A DNA stretch of 64,000 nucleotides, from NCBI GenBank assembly GCA_903772945.1, contig CAICTM010000292.1, forward strand, positions 1-64,000. The letters are read 5' to 3'. Origin of the DNA: Seminavis robusta (lineage: Eukaryota > Bacillariophyta > Bacillariophyceae > Naviculales > Naviculaceae). Shown piece after piece: positions 1 to 9,991 of this stretch. The translations under genes and the position numbers were made by a program. Position 1 is the stretch's first letter. Every line of letters begins with the position of its first letter. Under the pieces are notes generated by a model, which worked only from the letters and a program-made list of their open reading frames with translations, ran no database searches and was not told the origin of the DNA.

Positions 1-1854
1 AAGGAGAGAGATTCAAAGAATGGCCTGCTCAAGGTCGATGGATGGAAGCGATGCAGGCCCTACACCAAGAACTCCAAGTGTTCGCACGTATGGTACATCA
101 AGCAAAGTGAAAAGCTTCCGCACCAAGCCCATTTATCAATATGGTTACCAGGTCCCAAGAAACCACGCGAAGCTGTTTTCATTGATGAGAAAATGGCAAC
201 AGTAAGTGGCAGGATGCAGAGAGACTGGAGATTGCCCAGTTGATGGAATACGACACCTTCGAGTCACTGGGAAAGGGTACCCCAGTCCCAACAGGCTACC
301 AGAAGATACCATGTCATATGGTCTATGCCGTCAAACACGACGGGCGGCACAAGCAAGGTTTGTGGCAGGAGCCACAGGACAGAGACACCAGTAACCCAAC
401 CTACTCAGGTGTTGTGTCCTTGCAGGGCATCCGTCTGGTAGTTTCTTGGCTGAGTTGAATGGGCTTGAACTCTGGGCAACGGAATTGGCAAGCATACCTG
501 GAAAGCTACACGACTGAGAAGGTGTGTTTTATTGCTGGTGGGGAGTTTGGAGACATGGCTGGGCATACGATGAAGATGATCAAGGCCCAATATGGCCTCA
601 AGTCATCAGGCAAATGTGTGGCATGATAGACTGTATGATGTGCTTCACGGATTTGGCTTCAAGCCCTCTAAGGCTGAGCCAGATATCTGGATGCGATGAT
701 TGTGGCGACCACTATGAGTACATCGGTTGCTATGTTGACGACCTATTGATAGCTTCCAAGCAACCTCAAGTCATCATCGATCTACTGCAGGCTCCACCAC
801 ACAAGATTCAAATCAAAGGGAACTGGACCTGTCACCTTCCATCTGGGATGTACTTTGAAAGGGATGGCGACGGAATCCTGTCCATGACACCAAGAAAGTA
901 CATTGAACGTGTCAAGGCCCAGTATGTATCCTGTTTGGGGAGAACCCATCCACTAAGGTAACCAGTCCGTGGAGAAGAAGACCACCCAGAGCTTGATACC
1001 TCTCCTCTCCTGGATGATGATGGGATCTCAAAATACCAGTCCTGATTGGAGCATTGCAATGGGCAATTCACTTGGGAGATTTGATATTGCAGTCTCTGTA
1101 ATGTCAATGTCGTCCTTCAGGTGGCACCCAGAGTGGGGCACCTGGAAAGACTCAAGAGATCACTGGATTCTTGGTCAAGATGAACCAGGCAGGAATCAGG
1201 ATCCGCCACAACGAGCCAGACTACCTCAACTGGAATACCGAAACTACGACTGGACAAGGACGTGTCTATGGGGAGGCACAGGAGAACTCCCAGTAGATGC
1301 CCACAGCCAAAGGGCAAGCCAGTAGTATTGACGACCTATGTGATGCAAATCTATACCACGATTGGGTCAATGGCAAGGCAGTCACTGGTGTACTGCACTA
1401 TGTGAACCAGACCCATTCGAATGGTACTGCAAGAAGCAAGCTACTGTGAAGCAGCCACATACGGCTCTGAGTTCGTTGCTGCTAGGGTTGCCACCCAACA
1501 GGCCATTGCAGCCAGAGTTACACTCAGTATCTGGTGTGGAGGTAAAAGGGCCAACATACATGTTTGGCGACAATGGGTCTGTGGTGACAATTTCCACCCA
1601 GCCCCATTCGCCCCTCAAGAAGAGACATCACGCCCTCTCTACCACTTCGTCAGAGAGCCATTGCCGCAGGGCCATCTCGTTTCATCATCTACGGGAGCAA
1701 TCAACCCCGCAGACATCCTGACGAAACACTGGGGTTACTCCCAGATATGGCCCATTCTGAAGCAGTTCTGTTCTGGCAAGGAGACACAGCTGATCTCCTA
1801 GACACACCATGGACACATCACATGGTGGGGAGCGATGAGTGGAAATCCACGTGA
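1..1854 (+). pseudogene. Ty1/copia-type retrotransposon pol remnant (RT + RNase H), 5' truncated and frameshifted
   Basis: Translated pieces in all three forward frames line up, in the right order, with the end of a copia Pol polyprotein. They are a Tyr-Gly-Tyr-Gln-Val-Pro segment near 140, the start of the reverse transcriptase (VYAVKHDGRHK, near 320-355), the YVDDLLIASK catalytic core at 731-760, APRKYIERV-like residues near 890, the RNase H part (KKQATV near 1430, then a YMFGDN-like stretch near 1560) and the terminal ADILTKHWGYSQ followed by a GDT..LL tail ending at a stop at 1852-1854. Several frameshifts separate the pieces, so it cannot encode an active polymerase. Gag, protease and integrase lie outside the window or are lost. 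The family assignment comes from conserved copia RT/RNase H motifs of the CoDi type known in diatoms. Confidence 0.9.
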
Positions 1855-2396
1855 ACTCCCATTGTGGTGCGAAGCAGCTGTGCTGGTTTAGCCAGGTGGA
1901 AGAATCGCTGTGACATCTGTATACTCCAACAGTAGGGTCAGCAGTGCAGCCATCTGGCAATACAGAAATAGCTGAGGAACTCTATATACCCAAGGATGAT
2001 GCAGTTCTTCAGCCAAGACCAATATAGAAAGTTAGCTTGCCAGCACCAGCCAAATGAGATGCAAGAGAGCCAAAGCTGCATGGCTGAGTGCTGTCGAGGA
2101 TTTTGTGTTCAGTTGATTTTAGCATAGTTTAAAGAAGAAGAAGTAATGAAAGGATAGTTGACCAGATACAGCCTCAATAGCACTAGTTTCCCCACAGTTG
2201 AAGCCTTCCTGTGTGGATTGTGCCAAGGCAAAGAGTGAGTTGTTCAATCATTGCTGTGGAGATTGAATAGCAGCGGCAGCCAGCTTTGTGGCTGGCCCAT
2301 TCCCACTGTCAGAGGAGTGAGGCTCCAAGCAGAGCTCTCCACTCCAGCCAGCTCTTTGTGCATCTACCCTGACTGGATCTCATCGTGCTTCCTCCT
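1855..2396. other. Retroelement 3' flank without genes
   Basis: No coding signal is visible after the pol remnant. A purine-rich run near 2130-2150 (AAAGAAGAAGAAGTAATG) could be the polypurine tract and the following few hundred bases a 3' LTR. No second LTR copy is in the window, so LTR boundaries cannot be set. Confidence 0.4.
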
Positions 2397-2640
2397 CTTT
2401 ACAGCCGCTATTCTCCTCTTAACAAAGGCTACTTCTCACCACCATGACAGGCTCCTCTTGGTTGGTTGGTAGCGATCGGTCGTTGACTGCTTCCGTTCGA
2501 TAGATGACTTTTTTCTTCCGACTTCTTTCTTCCACGGAGCAATCAATCAAAGCGACCATGACGCTTCCTCTTCCACGGAACGATGACGCCTCTACCGCTA
2601 ATGCAACAACAAGCGACTACTACTACAGTCGTAGAACGAC
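2397..2640 (+). repeat. Dispersed repeat, copy 1
   Basis: This stretch shares ordered blocks with 5232-5480. The best block is about 55 bp (CTCCTCTTAACAAAGGCTAC, continuing through CACCACCATGACAGGCTCCT). It is followed by CGATCGGTCG, GCTTCCGT and AATGCAACAACAAGCGACTA, separated by indels. It is probably a diverged copy of a transposon-derived sequence, perhaps the LTR or leader of the copia element just upstream. ORFs here are low-complexity and not convincing. Confidence 0.7.
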
Positions 2641-3557
2641 AAGCAACGCCTCGTCAATGGTACTGGCAACAAGCTTCTTCCGTTCGAGGTTCGACGGTTC
2701 GATTCGTTCTGCACGGAGCGACGACGACTCGACTCTTCCGGCAGACGCACGACAAGGAAAGCTCCTTCTAGTGCTACTACAAAAGGAACAAGCGGCATCT
2801 ACTCTACTACTGTAATGACTGGTTGACGAACAACAAACAGGAAATGTGCTCCATTTGTGGTCATCAAGCCAACAATTCTCCTTTGAATCTTTGGGATGGG
2901 TGCTCCAGTCTTTATGCAAAGCCACCCACTCCTCTACCATACTCTACATTGCAGATTGAGTGCTGAGAGTGAGGACAGGAGCACCTTCCTCATGGAGAAA
3001 TCCATGTCAGAAAGACAACAAAATGGAATCCAAGCCTGATTTTCCCTAGCAGCTCCATAGGAAACCTTGGAGATAGCAAATCCTTTTTGAGGGGTGGCTC
3101 TGTGAGTGTGTTGGGGAGCTAGTTCTAGAAAAGGATTTGCTATCTCAATGTATTGGTAAAGCTAATGGCCATTTGGTCAACTATGTTGCCATGGTGATAA
3201 AATTCATTTTCTTTTCTTCAATCTTGTCTTTGTAAGAACCAGTCAGTTCAATGCAGGATTGGCGAAATGACCACTTCCGAGTTCCCATTTCCGAAAACTG
3301 AAAAATAACCGTAAAAAATGCTCACATTTTGACACCTGTCAGCGGTAAAAGAAGTCATCCTGTAGACTACAATGTACATCAATACAGAGACCGTGGGACT
3401 GGAACCCGTCTCGAAGAAATTAGTGCAGTTGTGTAGCCTCTAGTACAAGTCTACACAAGTTGAAGTTAAAAAGGACAAGTCTGGACTTGACTCGACTCAA
3501 GTCTGGAGTGACATGTTAACCGTCACATTTTGATTACTTAGGGTGGGCTTCTCAACT
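2641..3557. other. Intergenic, no gene seen
   Basis: Only short ORFs without recognisable motifs. Positions 3440-3515 contain several CAAGTCTGG/CTTGACTC words in both orientations, a small foldback-like patch just upstream of the better-defined element at 3558-3730. Confidence 0.5.
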
Positions 3558-3730
3558 GGTTCCAACAGGAACACGTCTCCGCTGGTTGAGTCTCGCTGTC
3601 ACTTAAGTCTCGCCTGGCCGGTCTCGCGTGTTACGAGCCGTTGGCTCTCCTTTCCACTCTCGCCCGGCCAGTCTCGCCTTAAGTGCCATCTCGCCTCTAA
3701 ACCAGAGGAGACGTGTTCCTGTATAGAACC
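3558..3730. mobile_element. Foldback/MITE-like inverted-repeat element A (GTCTCGC motif)
   Basis: The ends form imperfect terminal inverted repeats of about 32 nt. GGTTCCAACAGGAACACGTC at 3558 is answered by GACGTGTTCCTGTATAGAAC ending at 3729-3730. Inside, CACTTAAG...CTGGCCGG (3600-3621) is answered by CCGGCCAG...CTTAAGTG (3664-3685). Between the arms the word GTCTCGC/TCTCGCC recurs about six times. No transposase ORF is present, so it would be non-autonomous. The overlapping 86-aa ORF is an artefact of the repeat. Confidence 0.75.
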
Positions 3731-3790
3731 GTCACGCGCTGCAAGTTCAGTGTTATTTTTAACGCTCGGAGTCCCAGAATCTGGGAGTCT

Positions 3791-3866
3791 GTTAGAAGGG
3801 TAAAATTCACACTTGGTAGCTGACATGGTCTGAGGGTTCGACTCCTGAGCATGTTACTTTTCAACA
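3791..3866 (+). repeat. 76-bp direct repeat, copy 1, with B-box-like sequence
   Basis: Identical to 4067-4142 except for one base visible by eye (CTCCTGAG versus CTCCCGAG). Both start GTTAGAAGGGTAAAATTCAC and end ACTTTTCAACA. Each contains GGTTCGACTCC, matching the RNA polymerase III B-box consensus GGTTCGANTCC, with TGGTAGCTGA about 20 bp upstream as a weak A-box candidate. No tRNA cloverleaf can be drawn. Confidence 0.85.
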
Positions 3867-4066
3867 TGGTAACATTATCCGGATGACCCTGGAGACGTCA
3901 TGTGCAGCTGCTGCTGAGGAGTGTGATGAGTGGTCAACAGGTAGAGTGTAGTCCAGCTCTGATGAGACAGATAAGAGAACATGGGAGGGTTCACTAGTGA
4001 AGTGTAGCTCCATGGTATGAGTGCATAGGATAACAGCCGCTCCCAAGCTGAGAATTCTGGGAGGGT

Positions 4067-4142
4067 GTTAGAAGGGTAAAATTCACACTTGGTAGCTGAC
4101 ATGGTCTGAGGGTTCGACTCCCGAGCATGTTACTTTTCAACA
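4067..4142 (+). repeat. 76-bp direct repeat, copy 2, with B-box-like sequence
   Basis: Second copy of the 3791-3866 unit, 276 bp downstream in the same orientation. The 200 bp between copies is unique and holds no gene. A CTCCCA/TGGGAG palindrome lies just after each region (4155 here, 3772 before copy 1), so the unit may be part of a larger degraded element. Confidence 0.85.
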
Positions 4143-4470
4143 GGAGTCATCACTCCCAAAATCTGGGAGACAAAACAAGAGGCCTCTGGTTGCGCCAACC
4201 ACGGAAATTGAAATGCGGGCTGTCAGTTGCTTGGCCAACTGGCATGGGGGCTTGCTTTACTACTAGCAAGCAGCATTGCTTCCAGCTAGAGCTTTCCTGA
4301 CTTCAGCCAGTTAAGATTAGCTAGCTACTAAGCAACTCTCCCAGCTAGTGATGTGGCTCCGTGGCAGTTCTCCCAGCTCCTTCCCAGCCAATGATACCAT
4401 AGCCCTAGCAAGCAGTTCTCCCAAAACTAGCTCCTCCCCAGTTCCCAGCTAGTGACAGCCCTAGCCGTCC

Positions 4471-4840
4471 TCTCAGATCTTCTCCAACTTCCATCATAAT
4501 ACCCAGTTCCAAGCACAGTACCATGGCTCTTCTAAGCTACCGTACCTGGACCCGGAACCGTACCCTACCAAGCTAGAGCTACTAGTATCCGGACCTGGAA
4601 CCATACTGTACCAAGCTAAAGCTACTAATACCAAGACCCCGAACGCTAAAGCTACTAGTACCCGGACCCGGAACCATACCTCACCACATTAAACTCTCTC
4701 AGATCTTCTCCAACTTCCATCATAATACCCAGTTCCAGTCAAAGTACCATGGCTCTGCTAAACTACAATACCATACCTGGACCCGGAACCGTACCCTACC
4801 AAGCTAGCTAGAGCTACCAGTATCGGGACCTGGAACCGTA
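4471..4840. repeat. Tandem/direct repeat cluster
   Basis: A block beginning TCTCAGATCTTCTCCAACTT at 4471 recurs at 4697 (offset 226 bp) and continues to about 4840. Between and within the copies, shorter units built on CCGGAACCGTACC and CAAGCTAGAGCTACTAGTA repeat four to five times with substitutions. No coding signal. The surrounding 4143-5230 is likewise gene-free and rich in GTACC, TAGCTAG and CCAGCTAG words. Confidence 0.75.
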
Positions 4841-5231
4841 AAAAACGGTGAAATGGAACTTGACTTGTGTGACATAGCTGGAAGAAATGCTAGTACCAGC
4901 AACCTGGAAGCTATCATACTGGTATCATACTAGCAGCTAGCTAGTACGGTGGCTACCTACCAGTACCTGGTACCGTACAAGTACCGTGGTACCTTACAAA
5001 GGCAGCTCTGAAGGCTCAGACTCGTGGTACCTTTAACCCTAAAAACGTTACGACGATAGACAAAAAACTAAAATTATAACCTAGCCAACTTCGTGGTTGG
5101 CGATCTGGGAGACCCCACTCCCAAAATCTGGGAGTCATCCCAGAACAGACACCCAGCGAACTCGATACTGGTACAGCGTACCTCTACCATTAATACTTTT
5201 ACTCTATTGACACTATCAAGATGATGCTATC

Positions 5232-5480
5232 TCTTCTACAGCGGCTACTCCTCTTAACAAAGGCTACTACTCACCACCATGACAGGCTCCTCTTGTTTGC
5301 CTACTAGCTAGGCTCGAAAGTGGAAGCGGCAGCCGTTCGACGATCGGTCGATAACAAGAGCTTCCGTCTTCTTCCACGCCTCCTCTTTCCGCGAAGCCTC
5401 TGCTACTGCTGCTACAAAAGGAACAAGCGTACTACTGCCTCTATCGCTACTGCAACAACAAGCGACTACTACTAATGCAA
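5232..5480 (+). repeat. Dispersed repeat, copy 2
   Basis: Diverged second copy of the 2397-2640 repeat, same orientation, sharing the same ordered blocks. It carries extra CTACTGC/CTACTAC trinucleotide-like runs (5395-5480). Confidence 0.7.
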
Positions 5481-5644
5481 CAAAGGACGCCTTCAACAGA
5501 ACCTCTGTACATGTATGGCGTATGGCAGGCAGACTCATCAACCGACAATTCGAAATTCGCTGGCATCGATTTTCCTGGAGGACAGAATATTCAGGTAGAT
5601 GCGGGAATAAAATAGAATTCTAAACCAATATTTACCACGCCTAC

Positions 5645-5735
5645 CTGTATAGACTCCCAGAATCTGGGAGTGGGGTCTCCCAGATTTTGGGAGTGGGGTC
5701 TCCCAGATTTTGGGACTCCGAGCGTTAAATTTGTC
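5645..5735. repeat. Palindromic CTCCCA...TGGGAG cluster
   Basis: Three near-identical 16-17 bp palindromes (CTCCCAGATTTTGGGAG type) sit head to tail, joined by TGGGGT spacers. The last runs into GACTCCGAGCGTTAAATTT. The reverse complement of that end is present at 3758-3785, so at least one more copy is inverted. Single copies also occur at 4152-4170 and 5117-5135. Confidence 0.75.
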
Positions 5736-5754
5736 AGATTGCTAGCTACCGGTA

Positions 5755-6001
5755 CATGTAGTGCGCTACAGTACTTTGTTGAGCAATCGTCGACAGTGTT
5801 CTTGTGGGCTTCGAATTGGGCGGCGGAATGGATGGAACCATTAACTCCGTGGTAGGAGTACTGTCGGAGAATACCGATGACGGGTCCATGTTGAGTGATG
5901 AACTTGGCCGACGCATCTATGGCTCCTGCAACGGGAAGAAAAGTCCCTTCAAAACCTACGTATCCTGGTAGGGATGGCCGACTCTCTCCCAATACGGTCA
6001 C
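5755..6001 (-). pseudogene. Possible gene fragment, unrecognised
   Basis: A reverse-strand reading starting at an ATG at 6001 gives about 80 residues with protein-like composition (for example GYVGFEGTFLPVAGAIDASA). It then runs into the palindromic repeat cluster and loses protein character. I do not recognise the family. It could be a single exon or a captured fragment cut off by the repeat insertion. Confidence 0.3.
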
Positions 6002-6147
6002 TTTTCTTCGAAGAAAAGCTATTATCCTGATCTCTAATGTAGTAAATTTCTATTTATTTATTTATTTATTTTATAGATATCGATCAGCGGAAGAGTCCAT
6101 TATGAATCGACCAAGACGAAGTACCATACCAGGCTCAGTGCACTGCA

Positions 6148-6408
6148 CAACGCCGCCACTTCACCCCCTTTGTTGTTTCTGCTGATGGCCTCTTTGCTGC
6201 CGAAGCTACAGCTGTTCTCCAACGGCTCTCCCAGCTTTTGGCTCACAAGTGGTCCAAGCCCTACTCTGTGGTTCGCTCTTTCAGCTCGGCCAGGTTGAGC
6301 ATAGCTCTTGCCCGTGCCGCGACTCTGTGTCTTAGAGGCTCCCATGTCCCAGCTCTCAAGATTTCCAATCGTTGGGATGACTGTGGTGCCCTCGATCTCT
6401 TCCGCTAG
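6148..6408 (+). pseudogene. Fragment of a reverse-transcriptase-associated C-terminal domain
   Basis: An open stretch with no start codon encodes RRHFTPFVVSADGLFAAEA, then a WSKPYSVVRSF..ARLSIALARA..LCLRG run and a WDD motif, ending at a TAG at 6406-6408. This resembles the conserved tail (HFTPFV.S.DG...EA..., KW...YS.V......R..IA..RA..LCLRG) seen after reverse transcriptases of non-LTR-like elements in algal genomes. That is from memory and not verified by search. Upstream in frame there is a stop at 6096-6104, so it is a dead fragment. Confidence 0.5.
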
Positions 6409-7282
6409 TCTTGCTCCTTTGCTCCTCCCTGCCCTCCTGCCTTCACCCCTTTCCTTGGTTTCCATGTTGCCCTGCTTGCGCACTTGATTGCTTGCCTTGC
6501 GTTCATGCATCGTGCCCTCCCCTCGAGCTCTGTCCTCATCCTCATCTTAGCTCTCTCTAATCCATAGTAACTCTCCATTATAACATCGACCATGACGGTC
6601 GCAGGAATACACAGCCATAGCATGTACCGTAGACCATGGCGTCGCTGTTCAGCCCGTACAGGCTGCCTTTGGCACCCACTTGATGGGTTGGTAGCTAATG
6701 GAAGTGGTGGATTTGGCCTGAGAGAGAAGAAAATAGAATCGTCAGTCCATGATGGATGTTGGCATGAGTGGAATCAACCTTGAGTGGAATCGACCTTTTG
6801 ACCAGAGGCTGCAGCGGAGGCTGCAGCCTCCGCTGCAGCGTGAACTGTTGAATGAGACCTAAAGCATGGAATTTTTGCCCTTTGCCATTCATTTGGTGGG
6901 ATGTCGAATCTTCAATGGTCACGAACACCTATGGCTGCGGCCTTGGAGAGCAAGAACCAGCGCCGCTCCTACTGAAAGAATCATGTCCAAAAACGACGCC
7001 CTCCTTCTGCACAGTCTCCGCCAGCAAACAAGAGTAATGGACCGAGCTACTTGTCTCCAACCAAGGCATCATTGGGGTGGAAAAGAAGCAACAACGAAAG
7101 AACTCCGGCAACAGGGGCGCCTCTTACCCCGCAACAGAAGTGAGCTTCAATCGGATCAGCACGGAAAGTGATTGGAAGAGTCTTGCAGGCTGCTTTCGAA
7201 GAGACCGAATTGGCAGATGAATCAAAGAAAATGGCCGACTCTGTTTTAGCCCTTTTTCAGAAGAATAGTGCTATTCAGTGTT
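6409..7282. other. Intergenic with a 32-bp perfect palindrome
   Basis: No convincing gene. A 16-bp tandem duplication (GAGTGGAATCAACCTT / GAGTGGAATCGACCTT, 6766-6797) is followed by a 32-bp perfect palindrome at 6808-6839 centred on CTGCAG. Short ORFs around 6860-7170 lack motifs. Confidence 0.6.
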
Positions 7283-7419
7283 GATGGTGGCCTATATCAA
7301 TCGTTCTATCAACCTGTCAGCGGCTCACACATTTTGATCGAACTACCCCACTGCTTCTGGACACATACCGGCTTCGGTTCTCTGAAAAGGAGACGCTGGA
7401 AGGACTGTTGCACGCCTCA

Positions 7420-7977
7420 ATGAAACCTTCTGTAGATGCCAGCAATGGATTGAAAGACAAGTCCAAGAAGCTCTACATTCGAGTGACAGAATCATTAACC
7501 ACAATCTATTCGGATTTCTCAGATGGTATTGCTCGGCTGCCACCCATGGCAGAGTCAAACGCTTTGCATTGGAAACAAAACCTGGAGATGCATAGGCTTT
7601 CAATAAAACCATACATTCCAGAGGGTCTCTATGGTCTATGCAACTTTTGGTACTCAACCGAAGCCGAGAAACTGTTTGCATCAAGAGGTTTCGAAACAGC
7701 TCGCGAGGCAGCCGCAACGATTCTAGCTTTGTTGAAGGAGGCTGCAAAGAGCACAGAGCATGCCAAGGAACTGATCACTGAACTTGCCGCGTCAGACTTG
7801 CCAACCTACTACATTGACAACTTCGATGGAGAGCCCCTTGAAATGCAGTTTGATCCTGCACGAGTTGAAAAGCTGGCCGTTACTGTCAAATGTAAAGCCT
7901 CGTACATGCAGCGGGCCATTACACTACTAATGGAAGCCGATGGAGAGGGCGAGCAGATGAACTGGTTTCGACGATGA
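7420..7977 (+). CDS. Hypothetical protein or gene fragment
   Basis: The frame is open from about 7283, but the first ATG is at 7420, giving 185 aa. The product is soluble-looking and helix-rich with no transmembrane segment and no motif I recognise. It contains aromatic stretches such as LYGLCNFWYSTEAEKLF and YYIDNFDGEPLEMQF. After the stop another frame continues with plausible residues for about 20 codons, so a frameshift or an unrecognised splice at the 3' end is possible. The open frame upstream without an ATG suggests a missing 5' exon. With mobile elements on both sides, a degraded gene is an alternative. Confidence 0.4.
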   Translation: MKPSVDASNGLKDKSKKLYIRVTESLTTIYSDFSDGIARLPPMAESNALHWKQNLEMHRLSIKPYIPEGLYGLCNFWYSTEAEKLFASRGFETAREAAATILALLKEAAKSTEHAKELITELAASDLPTYYIDNFDGEPLEMQFDPARVEKLAVTVKCKASYMQRAITLLMEADGEGEQMNWFRR

Positions 7978-7979
7978 CA

Positions 7980-8791
7980 CAATGCCAGGAGGCAATGAAA
8001 GAAATTCAACACGTTACGGGTGATTTGACAATTACTAATCCAACGACAATTCAATGGTGGCTACGGCAGTTTCGAGATCAACGGCGGTTCCCCAATCCCC
8101 TCATGAAAGAGAAACTAGGGATCGCTTTGTTTGTTAACCATCCACAGTAGTTGACTTTTTGCCAAGAATGACAGCAGCCATCGAGCGTGACAGCGTGTCC
8201 TTATCATATACTATCATATTATAAAGGATGGTGACCGCAGCGAAGAGGGAACTGGCTGTACTTTCGAACTTTTGCTCTGGGACACCAAGCTGGACTGGAG
8301 CATCCGAAGAAGAAGATACAAGAGCGAAGGCTACTCGCGGCCCAACTGGTTGACTGACCCAACCAGTTGACTCTTGAGCGGAACGTTGTGAGGATGGGGT
8401 AAAAAAGGGGTAAATTCTGGATCGGCAATCGGCAGCTCTGGGAGCGGCAGCTCTCGGAGTGGCAGCTCTCTGAGCACTTCCTTGGCGTCAAGTCAGTTTC
8501 CTCTGGCTCCCATTTTTTTAAGAAGCTCAGTTTCAGAGGCATTACCTGTGCTCACAGATATCCCAAGTAGTTTAACCAATAGAGTGAACCTGACAATATT
8601 TTGAGATAGGGGATACATATTTTGAACGTGCCGGTCGCAGTGGTGGTAGTGGCTTCTTTATTTGGTGGCTGTGGGAGTGACGAACGGCCAGCAAAGTAGG
8701 GCAGCCATTTCTTGGCTATTTATCCTCCCACCAACAGGTCGACCAATCTCTGTCCCCACTATTAGTCCAATTGGGCCCAACCAACGGAACT
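7980..8791. other. Intergenic, short tandem repeats
   Basis: No gene seen. A triple GGCAGCTCT repeat lies at 8428-8478, and a CCAACTGGTTGACT / CCAACCAGTTGACT near-duplicate at 8340-8375. The reverse-strand ORF over them (SESCRSQSCRL) is an artefact of the repeat. Confidence 0.5.
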
Positions 8792-9991
8792 ATGCCCACA
8801 GGTATGCATCTCACCAAGGGTAGAAGAGCCCAACCTGTCACTCCTGTTAGAAGAACCACCAAAATTGACGCTGGAGTTGCCTCATTTGGCAAATTGACAG
8901 AGACAGGAAAAACAATGTCAGAGGCATCAAAAGTAATTACTGATGCTCAAAATATTCTTACTGATCGCACCTCTTCTCGAGCACAAAAGAGGAAGGCTAC
9001 CGAGGAACTCACAGTGGTTAGTCAGTACTTGAAGCAGTCCTCGTATGATATTGACAAGAATTTACAGAAACTTGCTCCATTTCCTGGCTTTGATAATCGA
9101 GCATTGGCTATTATTGATAAAGCCAATAAGGAAAACACTCCCACTACTCTCACCAACCCACAATTGCCACCCACTCCCATTGGGAAAGTTCAAGCTATGA
9201 TTCATGTCAGTCCTATGGCAACAACTACTATTACACCAGCAACGAGAAAGTTGGCCCCAACAGTAGCAGCAGCAAGCAACCACACTGCCAACGAATTAAT
9301 TAATTCACTCGCTCCACCCCCATCCAATGGTTCTGTTTATAATCGACGGGAATGCATAGCCTTGATCACTTCCTTCAAGAAGAGCAGTCGTGAGCGTGGC
9401 CAGGTTGTTCGAGAGATTCTGGCACAGAAATATGTGCCAATTGGCCGTGGAGGTCTTCTCAAGGTGGTCAAACAATTTGAGGATCATGTAATTGAAGGTG
9501 GTACCCTGAAACTTTTCCCCAATGAGAGTGGTATATCAAGAAGGGAAAAGTCCTCTTATCTTTCTGCCCAGTCTGTAAAAGTAATTGTTGAAGATATCGC
9601 TGCTCATCCAAGGAGATCCTTCTCGCAAAAGGAAATCGCAAAGAAGATGCAAGACAAGAAGAACGAGGAGCTTGCAAGGGTCGGTGTTGTTGCTCTACGA
9701 GAATCTGCTATTACTCCCTGCAGAAACACCATGAGACGATACACCCGAGCCATAGCTGGAATGAATCAGAGTAGCTGTGTCAAAAAGGCAGTCCATAAGA
9801 CCGAAACACGAGTCACGGCTGAGGGATCACTTCGATCCACTAGTGCCTTTGGAGCCACCGCTGCTTTCAGACAATTGGTGCTGGGACTTCCAAGCAAAGA
9901 CACTTGGTCATGTGTGTGTGCTTTTTGTTATGAAAGACACGATTGTGGACGATTTGGGATGCCTCAAACCAACGGACAGTCTACTGGCTGA
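8792..9991 (+). pseudogene. Truncated transposase-like protein with HTH DNA-binding regions
   Basis: The first ATG is at 8792, giving 399 aa. The N-terminal 200 residues are low-complexity and Thr/Pro/Ala-rich. The middle has two consecutive helix-turn-helix-like regions: YNRRECIALITSFKKSS...ILAQKYVPIGRGGLLKVV, and an AQSVKVIVEDIAAH...SQKEIAKKM segment ending in RNTMRRYTRAI. This layout is typical of the DNA-binding N-terminus of Tc1/mariner- or pogo-like transposases and related diatom repeat proteins. The expected DDE catalytic domain is absent. After about residue 365 the frame runs into unrelated sequence (WSCVCAFCYERHDCG) belonging to the fragment read in another frame downstream. It is best seen as a dead, chimeric copy of a multicopy element. 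A host gene domesticated from the HTH part cannot be excluded. Confidence 0.55.

Noticed and set aside
2504-2815. 103-aa ORF in the dispersed repeat
   Set aside because: Low-complexity Ser/Thr/Leu from trinucleotide-like DNA; the second repeat copy does not preserve the frame.
6100-6510. 136-aa reverse-strand ORF
   Set aside because: It is antisense to the RT-associated fragment on the plus strand, which has the recognisable residues.
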